Origin: Candidatus Hydrogenedentota bacterium
Lineage (GTDB): Bacteria > Hydrogenedentota > Hydrogenedentia > Hydrogenedentales > SLHB01
Reading direction: 5' to 3'
DNA: 5,045 bases
NCBI GenBank assembly: GCA_003557825.1
Contig: PWNM01000488.1
Location: forward strand, 1-5,045
This document shows, one piece after another, positions 1 through 4,467 of the stretch (position 1 is its first letter; each line of letters opens with the position of its first letter). The notes below the pieces were generated by a model. That model saw nothing but the letters and a program-made list of their open reading frames with translations. It did no database searches and was not told the DNA's origin. The translations under genes and the position numbers were made by a program.

Positions 1-306
1 AATATGCCCACTGATTCCGATGGCGTCGGGGTATTTCTCAAACACAAGGTGCTATTCGGTCCCGGCAAGGCCGCCAACGCGGGCGGCGTGGCTGTCTCAG
101 GATTGGAGATGGCCCAAAACGCCCAGCACACCATATGGACTCGAGACGAAGTAGATGATCGGCTCAAGATCATCATGCGCGCCGTCCACACGCAGGCTTT
201 CGAGGCCGCCGAGGAATACGGACAGACAGGTAATTACGTAGCGGGCGCCAATATCGCCGGGTTTGTCAAAGTGGCTGATGCCATGCTGGATCAAGGAGTC
301 ACCTAG
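1..306 (+). CDS. gdhA: NADP-specific glutamate dehydrogenase, C-terminal 101 residues (5' partial)
   Basis: This is the 3' end of a glutamate dehydrogenase, the cytoplasmic enzyme that interconverts 2-oxoglutarate plus ammonium and glutamate using NAD(P)H. The frame is open from base 1 (it begins N-M-P-T) and stops at TAG 304-306, so the gene starts outside the window and the internal ATG at 4 is not the real start. Diagnostic family motifs are seen: ANMPT-like at the edge, GPGKAANAGGVAVSGLEMAQN around visible residues 20-40, and NYVAGANIAGFVKVADAM near the C-terminus. The spacing and ending closely match the E. coli GdhA (hexameric, NADP-type) C-terminus as I recall it. That makes the NADP-linked assimilatory form the most likely, although the coenzyme-binding core is not in view. 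The gene is followed by a strong terminator, so it appears to end its transcription unit. Confidence 0.96.
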   Translation, partial: NMPTDSDGVGVFLKHKVLFGPGKAANAGGVAVSGLEMAQNAQHTIWTRDEVDDRLKIIMRAVHTQAFEAAEEYGQTGNYVAGANIAGFVKVADAMLDQGVT

Positions 307-337
307 TCCAGTAGGGGCTCATCAATAGACGGACCAC

Positions 338-373
338 GGGAAGGAATCAACCCGATTCCTTCCCTTTTATTTT
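338..373 (+). terminator. Rho-independent terminator of gdhA
   Basis: A perfect 11-bp stem (GGGAAGGAATC at 338-348 with GATTCCTTCCC at 354-364) encloses a 5-base loop and is followed at once by TTTTATTTT. It lies 31 bases after the gdhA stop codon. This is a textbook intrinsic terminator and separates gdhA from the operon that starts at 502. Confidence 0.95.
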
Positions 374-432
374 ATGCGACGGAAGCGACTCCCAGAGCCT
401 TTTTATCTACCACCTATTGTGGTTTTCATAGC

Positions 433-463
433 TTGCGCGTTGCACAAAGCAATATGCTATGAT
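433..463 (+). promoter_or_regulatory. Candidate promoter for the YbjN-like/pentapeptide/MBL operon
   Basis: A good -10 hexamer, TATGAT, is at 458-463, with a poor -35 match, TTGCGC, at 433-438. The spacer is 19 bases, longer than the preferred 17, so the promoter would be weak or activator-dependent. Its position between the gdhA terminator and the ribosome binding site at 487-494 is right. An imperfect dyad, TTGCGCGTTGCACAA (433-447, half-sites TTGnGC/GCnCAA), covers the proposed -35. A second dyad, AGCA-ATA-TGCT (448-458), abuts the -10, so either could be an operator. Assignment is by eye and tentative. Confidence 0.35.
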
Positions 464-486
464 GCCCATTATGTGGCATAACCCAC

Positions 487-494
487 GGAAGGAG
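487..494 (+). promoter_or_regulatory. Ribosome binding site fixing a GTG start
   Basis: GGAAGGAG ends 7 bases before the GTG at 502. No other start codon in this frame is well placed, so this site decides the start of the YbjN-like gene. Confidence 0.8.
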
Positions 495-501
495 ACGTCA
501 C

Positions 502-1140
502 GTGTTTGACCAGCTTGAAAAACATGCCGAGACCTTGCGCAATACCAATGCAGGGTGGGTGAGCCGTCGCGATGCCGCCGACGATCTGGGGCGCATTGCC
601 GCGTATGCGCTTGTGGCGCTCCGTGAACATCAGGACGAGATGGACACCGACGTACGGCGCTCCATCGACAAAGCGCTTGCTCAGGCCAGTGCGGCCTTAG
701 CGGGCATAAAACCCGAAATATCCAAAAGCCCTCGATTGTACACCTTGGAGGAACTGGTGCGCGCCTGCCAGAAGGAAGGTTCACGCGAGATATCGCCCTA
801 TGGCGATGGGTATGTAGTTGAGGTCACCTTGCACAGTGGCCGAAAACAGCGGGTCTATGTCGAGCCGTTTACCCGGAAAGACGGGCTCAAGCTGGTGCGG
901 GTGTATACCTATTGTGGCGCATACACCCCGGAGACCGCGGGATGGGCGCTTCGGGCCAACATGAAAATGGCTCAGGGCGCGTTGGCTGTTACCACACACG
1001 AGGAGCAGGAGTGCTTCGTCTTGACCAATTGTTATCTGAGCGGTGAAGTAACCCCGGCGGAACTCAAGACATCGGTGAAGGAAATCGCATTCTACGGAGA
1101 CTGGATGGAGGAAAAACTCGAAGGGGGTGACACCCTGTGA
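502..1140 (+). CDS. HEAT-like / YbjN (type III chaperone-like) two-part protein
   Basis: This is a cytoplasmic protein of 212 residues with no signal peptide or membrane segment. The GTG start is chosen because of the strong GGAAGGAG seven bases upstream. Residues 21-66 form amphipathic helices with a HEAT-repeat-like pattern (RRDAADDLGRIA, then an ALVAL helix, then DVRRSIDKALAQA). After a linker, residues 78-205 resemble the YbjN/type III secretion chaperone-like fold. There is an initial helix (LYTLEELVRACQKEG), then strands (GYVVEVTL, RKQRVYVEPF, LKLVRVYTYCGAY). An ALRANMKMAQGALAV helix-strand follows, then an FVLTNCYL strand, and finally a helix from TPAELK to the C-terminus. That fold binds proteins and has no known catalytic residues. 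The gene is first in a three-gene operon and its stop overlaps the next start (GTGA). Its molecular role is unknown. A scaffold or chaperone for the pentapeptide-repeat protein is only an inference. The domain call is from pattern recognition and is moderately sure; the gene itself is certain. Confidence 0.7.
   Translation: MFDQLEKHAETLRNTNAGWVSRRDAADDLGRIAAYALVALREHQDEMDTDVRRSIDKALAQASAALAGIKPEISKSPRLYTLEELVRACQKEGSREISPYGDGYVVEVTLHSGRKQRVYVEPFTRKDGLKLVRVYTYCGAYTPETAGWALRANMKMAQGALAVTTHEEQECFVLTNCYLSGEVTPAELKTSVKEIAFYGDWMEEKLEGGDTL
1121..1130 (+). promoter_or_regulatory. Near-perfect Shine-Dalgarno for the pentapeptide-repeat gene
   Basis: AAGGGGGTGA differs at one base from AAGGAGGTGA, the full complement of a typical 16S rRNA 3' end, and lies 6 bases before the GTG at 1137. 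It supports this GTG as the start. It sits inside the preceding gene and overlaps an 11-base dyad, GGGTGACACCC (1125-1135), which could form a weak hairpin over the site. Confidence 0.75.
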
Positions 1141-1673
1141 CTGCTTTTACTCAACTAATCACAGATGATCGCGATGCCCTGGTAGAAGCATTACGAGAAG
1201 GTCAGGGTAAGGGGTCTGTGTTACGCGATGTGGATCTCTCCGGATGTGATCTACAGGGAGTCGATCTTTCCGAAGCGCGTCTCTCCCGGGCAAACCTTCG
1301 GGGCGCGAACCTTGAAGGGGCCAATCTACGAGGTGCTTTTTTGGACTCGGCCAATCTGCGTAATACGAACCTATCGGCTGCCTGCATGGAGTTTGCCGTT
1401 CTTGGGGCGGCTGATCTATCTGATGCCGACTGCAGCAAGGCCGATCTACGCCGGTCCAACATGGTAGGAATCGACGCCCAACGGGCCGTGTTTCGCGATG
1501 CCCAGTTGTACTACTCACGCCCTGGTAACGGCGACTTTCGCGAAGCGGATTTCACTGGAGCAGACATTCAACGGGCCATCTTTCGACGTGCGAACCTGGC
1601 CGGAGCCAACTTGAGCAACACGACAGGGACGGCCAATCTCGATCGGGCGAATCTGGAGGGAGTGACGCGATGA
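1137..1673 (+). CDS. Pentapeptide-repeat protein
   Basis: The protein has 178 residues. After a short helical N-terminus (1-26) nearly all of it is A(D/N)LXX repeats, which fold as a right-handed quadrilateral beta-helix. The central hydrophobic residue recurs every five positions, from L34 through L159 (26 steps in register). Examples are RANLRGANLEGANLRGAFL and, later, RANLAGANLSN. Coil 125-129 (YYSRP) is degenerate but keeps the register. Between L159 and L168 the step is nine residues, so the register breaks before two final repeats. There is no signal peptide and no membrane segment. Known members range from DNA-gyrase-protecting proteins (Qnr, MfpA) to secreted effectors, and most have no known function; nothing here points to one of these. 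The gene begins with GTG overlapping the upstream stop and ends with a TGA overlapping the next ATG, so it is translationally coupled on both sides. Confidence 0.93.
   Translation: MTAFTQLITDDRDALVEALREGQGKGSVLRDVDLSGCDLQGVDLSEARLSRANLRGANLEGANLRGAFLDSANLRNTNLSAACMEFAVLGAADLSDADCSKADLRRSNMVGIDAQRAVFRDAQLYYSRPGNGDFREADFTGADIQRAIFRRANLAGANLSNTTGTANLDRANLEGVTR
1655..1662 (+). promoter_or_regulatory. Ribosome binding site of the MBL-fold hydrolase gene
   Basis: GGAGGGAG lies inside the end of the pentapeptide-repeat gene, 7 bases before the ATG at 1670. It supports a start that overlaps the upstream stop by ATGA. Confidence 0.75.
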
Positions 1674-2233
1674 TTTTTACTCATTTCCTGACCGCTTCAA
1701 ATGAAAGCAATGCTTTCCTGGTTGCTTGCGAGACTACTCGGAAAGCGCTACTCGTCGATGCAGGAGCCTTTGAACCGGCCATTGCCGAGTTCGTTGATGA
1801 ACATGGCCTGACGCTCGAGACGGTCTTCATTACCCATGGACATTATGATCACACGGATGGTCTCGATGGGCTGGTCGCTCGGTATCGGCCCCGCATTGTT
1901 GCGCGACAAACACCCTGTGCCGGACACACAGCGGACGTTGTGGGGCATGGGGATACGGTTTCGGTGGGCAACCTGAAAGGCACGGTACTCGCCACGCCGG
2001 GACACACGCCAGATATGGTCTGCCTCCATTTCGACGGCATGGTTTTTACCGGAGATGCGCTGTTCGCAGGCTCGGTGGGCGGCACATCGGGAGCCACCGC
2101 CGAACAGCAGCAGCTTGATGCCATCCGCAAACATATTTTTACGCTACCGCTCGAAACCGAAATCCATACCGGTCATGGCCCATCGAGTACCGTTTCCATC
2201 GAGAAGCAGTTCAACCCCTTCTTTGTTGAGTGA
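1670..2233 (+). CDS. Metallo-beta-lactamase-fold hydrolase, YcbL/glyoxalase II-like
   Basis: This is a 187-residue cytoplasmic hydrolase of the hydroxyacylglutathione hydrolase-like MBL group. Metal ligands are all visible: the THGHYDH motif gives H56, H58, D60 and H61, the PGHTP motif gives H112, TGDALF gives the bridging D129, and TGHGP gives H169. That predicts a dinuclear Zn/Fe site. It ends with EKQFNPFF, matching the short YcbL-type enzymes, and lacks the separate C-terminal substrate-binding domain of full-length glyoxalase II. Where E. coli YcbL has GVGRSDF this protein has SVGGTSG (residues 135-141), in an aligned stretch of the same length, so the conserved Arg is missing and the substrate may differ. 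Likely activity is thioester or related ester hydrolysis; the substrate is unknown. It is the last gene of the operon, its ATG overlaps the upstream TGA, and it ends 12 bases from a convergent gene. Confidence 0.9.
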   Translation: MIFTHFLTASNESNAFLVACETTRKALLVDAGAFEPAIAEFVDEHGLTLETVFITHGHYDHTDGLDGLVARYRPRIVARQTPCAGHTADVVGHGDTVSVGNLKGTVLATPGHTPDMVCLHFDGMVFTGDALFAGSVGGTSGATAEQQQLDAIRKHIFTLPLETEIHTGHGPSSTVSIEKQFNPFFVE

Positions 2234-2238
2234 ACTGC
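2206..2238. repeat. Inverted repeat at the convergent gene junction
   Basis: Perfect 8-bp arms, GCAGTTCA (2206-2213) and TGAACTGC (2231-2238), are separated by 17 bases. The right arm begins with the stop codon of the MBL-fold gene and lies just beyond the end of the convergent oxidoreductase gene. No T-tract follows on either strand, so it is not a classical terminator. It could be a transcription-end hairpin, but one such repeat is expected by chance in a window this size. Confidence 0.3.
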
Positions 2239-2245
2239 GGCGCTG

Positions 2246-3607
2246 TTAGACCGGTAATTCAAAGCCTTCTCGTCGGGGACGTGATAACAGAGCATTTCCT
2301 TCGTCGCTGTTGGTAAACCGTTCCGCTTCGGGGTCCCAAATCAGGGGTTCGTCTACGCGCCCCAATTTGCGGGCGATGTAAGTCAAGATACAAATGGTAG
2401 TACTGCGTTGTCCGGCCTCGATATCAGCCGCGCATTTCTCGCGAGTTTTGATGCATTCGATCCAGTTTTCGATGTGAGGTTGCGTTTCGGGAACTGACAG
2501 CGGTTCGGGACGATCGTCGGCGGCCATCAGGTCTTCACGATCGGACGAAACGCGATCGCGATTTACTTCGATGCGACCTTCGTCTCCGATAAAAATACAT
2601 CCCAAGCCTGGAGCGCGATCGCCATCAAGCCGGAGCAGCAACTCAACGCCGGAAGCGTACTTCATGCGGACCCGCGCACGGGGTCCATGGACATTGCGTA
2701 CCATGTGATAAAATGGAGCGCCTGCTTCATCGGGCCCGGGTTCCCGATCGGTGAAATTGCCGGCAGGTTTCTCCTCTACAGGCTCCTCCAAGACGACCTC
2801 GACGGGTCCGGTGTCATCCGTTCCCAATCCGCGCTGTACCTGGTCATAACTGTGGGTACCCCACCCTGTAATGCCGAAACTCATGCCCCCATTATCGTAG
2901 GCTTCCCACTGGTCCCACCTGGTGTGAATTTGGGAGTGATAGGGCCTCAGTGGAGCCTGATTGGTCCATACATCCCACCAGTCTGCGCGACCGCCCTCCG
3001 GCAACTGTTCTTCGGGATAATCGGGCCACGGTCGAGGTCCGATGAAATTTGGCGCTAGAACAGTTCGAACCGTCCCGATGGCTCCGTCTTGAACCAAATC
3101 GCTGGCCCACGTATTTAGCGGAATGGTGCGTTGTTGGCTGCCGACCTGCGTAACCCGGTCGTGTTTGCGGGCGACATTGACCATATCCCGGCCTTCGGCA
3201 ATGGTCAAGCACATGGATTTTTCGATGAACACATCCAACCCTGCGGCCATGACCTCACAGGTTACCCATGCGCGCGCATGCGTGGTGGTTACGACCATGA
3301 CGCCGTCGAGTTGTTCCTTGTCAATCATTTCGTGGAAATCGAGATAGGGCGCACAGCCATGTTCAGCTCCCATGCGATTCATGAAATCGTCAACGCGCGG
3401 CTTAAAGCAATCGCATACGGCGGCGATTTCGACACCAGGCAACGGGAATGTGGTCTGGGCCAATTGCCTGGCTCGGCCACCAAGTCCGATAATCCCAATC
3501 CGAACGCGTTCATTGGGACCGGGGCCGTTAATGCCCAATGCCCGTGTCGATGCGATTAAAGGAAAGAGCCCAGCCGTCGTTCTTAGAAAATCCCTGCGGT
3601 TCATCAT
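2246..3607 (-). CDS. Tat-exported Gfo/Idh/MocA family oxidoreductase
   Basis: The product is a 453-residue NAD(P)-dependent oxidoreductase of the Gfo/Idh/MocA family, which typically acts on sugars, inositols or other polyols. Residues 1-25 are a twin-arginine signal (NRRDFLR, then a hydrophobic stretch ending near STRALG), so the folded, cofactor-loaded protein is probably sent across the cytoplasmic membrane. A Rossmann fold follows, with IGIIGLGGRA (37-46) as the nucleotide-binding loop. The usual EKP motif appears as EKS (129-131): the catalytic-site Lys is kept and the Pro is replaced. QVGSQQR (154-160) and GWGTHSYDQVQ (248-258, with H252 and D255) are typical of the secreted subfamily. 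The C-terminal part is an alpha/beta substrate domain ending in a helical NWIECIKTRE region. The start may be either of two adjacent ATGs (3607 or 3604). GGAGAG at 3619-3614 is 6 and 9 bases away and does not decide between them. The substrate cannot be told. Confidence 0.94.
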   Translation of the reverse strand: MMNRRDFLRTTAGLFPLIASTRALGINGPGPNERVRIGIIGLGGRARQLAQTTFPLPGVEIAAVCDCFKPRVDDFMNRMGAEHGCAPYLDFHEMIDKEQLDGVMVVTTTHARAWVTCEVMAAGLDVFIEKSMCLTIAEGRDMVNVARKHDRVTQVGSQQRTIPLNTWASDLVQDGAIGTVRTVLAPNFIGPRPWPDYPEEQLPEGGRADWWDVWTNQAPLRPYHSQIHTRWDQWEAYDNGGMSFGITGWGTHSYDQVQRGLGTDDTGPVEVVLEEPVEEKPAGNFTDREPGPDEAGAPFYHMVRNVHGPRARVRMKYASGVELLLRLDGDRAPGLGCIFIGDEGRIEVNRDRVSSDREDLMAADDRPEPLSVPETQPHIENWIECIKTREKCAADIEAGQRSTTICILTYIARKLGRVDEPLIWDPEAERFTNSDEGNALLSRPRREGFELPV

Positions 3608-3613
3608 AATACG

Positions 3614-3619
3614 CTCTCC
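3614..3619 (-). promoter_or_regulatory. Ribosome binding site of the Gfo/Idh/MocA gene
   Basis: Read on the minus strand this is GGAGAG, 6 bases before the first ATG and 9 before the second. It lies in the 48-base gap after the pseudouridine synthase homologue. I see no terminator in that gap, which is compatible with read-through from the upstream gene. Confidence 0.65.
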
Positions 3620-3655
3620 ATGTGTTTACTGCCTCGCAGTCTATCACAGTTTGGA

Positions 3656-4378
3656 TTATTCATGTAACGCCTGTCTGAATCGTTCGATCTCATCGGTTTC
3701 CACATACCGCCATTGGCCCGGTTCGAGATCACCAATGTGCAGATTGGCAATGGCGACGCGACGCAGCTCGTAAGGGGGATAGCCCACATGAGCCAACAGA
3801 CGATTGACCCGACCCGCGCGGCTCTCAAGTAGAACCACACGAACCAATGTGGTGCGTAGGCCCGTGTTTAATATGAGCACCCTCGCACGAACAGGACGAG
3901 CGCCATCCAGAACGATCCCATCGGCCAATCGTTTGACCACATCATCGGACATGATACCTTCTACAGAGGCGAGATAGGTCATCTCGAGTTGGCGGTCCGG
4001 TTGGTTCAGTTCGAGAACCAGGTCACCATCATTGGTCAACAATAGAGCCCCCTCCACCGCCATGGGAAGGCGACCCGCCGGAAAGACCCGTGTCTCAAGA
4101 CCCTCAAGGCAATCAGCAATCGTATGTCGCCCGGCGGAATCCCCTATGCTGCTCACCACGTCTCGTGGTTTATTGAGTAGAATATAGATAGAATGATCGA
4201 CGGAAACCTGTTTCCCGTCAACCATTACTGTATCAGCGCCCAGGGTTACGATATCGCCGAAGTTTGCCGGTTCCCCATTAATCAAAACCCGCCCTTGGGC
4301 GATGAGGCGCTCTGCATCGCGACGCGATCCTGCCCCTGAAGCGGCGATATACTTCTGAATACGAATAATCTCAGTCAT
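3656..4378 (-). CDS. RsuA/RluB-family pseudouridine synthase homologue with altered active site
   Basis: This 240-residue protein has the full layout of the family that makes pseudouridine in rRNA. Residues 5-58 form an S4 RNA-binding domain (IQKYIAASGAGSRRDAERLI, GRVLINGE, then VMVDGKQV). The synthase domain starts at YILLNKPRD (65-73). However, the catalytic motif, normally GRLDxxTxGLLLLTNDG, reads GRLPMAVEGALLLTNDG (102-118), so the catalytic Asp is Pro105. The later motif EGRNRQVRRM reads ESRAGRVNRL (185-194), and the KTY of the family reads MTY (133-135). The rest of the fold, including HVGYPP and LEPGQWR near the C-terminus, is kept and the frame is intact. It is therefore probably catalytically dead but may still bind rRNA; loss of function by decay is an alternative. 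The ATG at 4378 is the only sensible start, because an in-frame TGA lies a few codons upstream. Membership in the family is certain; activity is doubtful. Confidence 0.92.
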   Translation of the reverse strand: MTEIIRIQKYIAASGAGSRRDAERLIAQGRVLINGEPANFGDIVTLGADTVMVDGKQVSVDHSIYILLNKPRDVVSSIGDSAGRHTIADCLEGLETRVFPAGRLPMAVEGALLLTNDGDLVLELNQPDRQLEMTYLASVEGIMSDDVVKRLADGIVLDGARPVRARVLILNTGLRTTLVRVVLLESRAGRVNRLLAHVGYPPYELRRVAIANLHIGDLEPGQWRYVETDEIERFRQALHE

Positions 4379-4408
4379 GCTCCATATCCGTCTTCACATG
4401 CAAGCATC

Positions 4409-4437
4409 AGTATACCCGACTGCCGGTCACCCCTTCA
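4409..4437 (-). promoter_or_regulatory. Candidate promoter for the pseudouridine synthase homologue
   Basis: On the minus strand a good -10 hexamer, TATACT, occupies 4414-4409, about 30 bases before the start codon. At a 17-base spacing the -35 position (4437-4432) reads TGAAGG, a weak match. It could drive the pseudouridine synthase homologue and, through the 48-base gap, the oxidoreductase. Transcription from the upstream epimerase gene is the alternative. Confidence 0.3.
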
Positions 4438-4467
4438 TGCATGGCCAATGGCAGCTCGAGCCAGTCA

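Noticed and set aside
409..423. ACCAC-CTATT-GTGGT hairpin followed by TTTCAT upstream of the operon
   Set aside because: The 5-bp stem is weak and the T-run is short; the strong terminator at 338-373 already ends gdhA transcription.
407..784. Minus-strand 125-codon frame across the operon promoter and first gene
   Set aside because: The composition (Arg, Cys, Pro, Trp rich) is that of a shadow, it overlaps the promoter and the real start, and there is no domain.
1159..1518. Long minus-strand open frames opposite the pentapeptide-repeat gene (also 1202-1462)
   Set aside because: They are Arg/Ser/Pro-rich shadows created by the repeated codons of the plus-strand gene, with no recognisable domain.
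1218..1665. Short DNA repeats such as GCCAATCT(A/G)CG, suggestive of tandem repeats
   Set aside because: They come from coding A(N/D)L pentapeptides; spacing and sequence vary as the protein repeats do, and there is no CRISPR-like repeat-spacer order.
3131..3559. Plus-strand open frames opposite the oxidoreductase gene (also 2687-3058 and 3372-3773)
   Set aside because: They lie entirely or largely antisense to a clear Gfo/Idh/MocA gene and show no family motifs.
3628..3640. ACTGC-CTC-GCAGT hairpin between the pseudouridine synthase homologue and the oxidoreductase
   Set aside because: The stem is only 5 bp with a 3-base loop and no T-tract on the minus strand, so it is not credible as a terminator.
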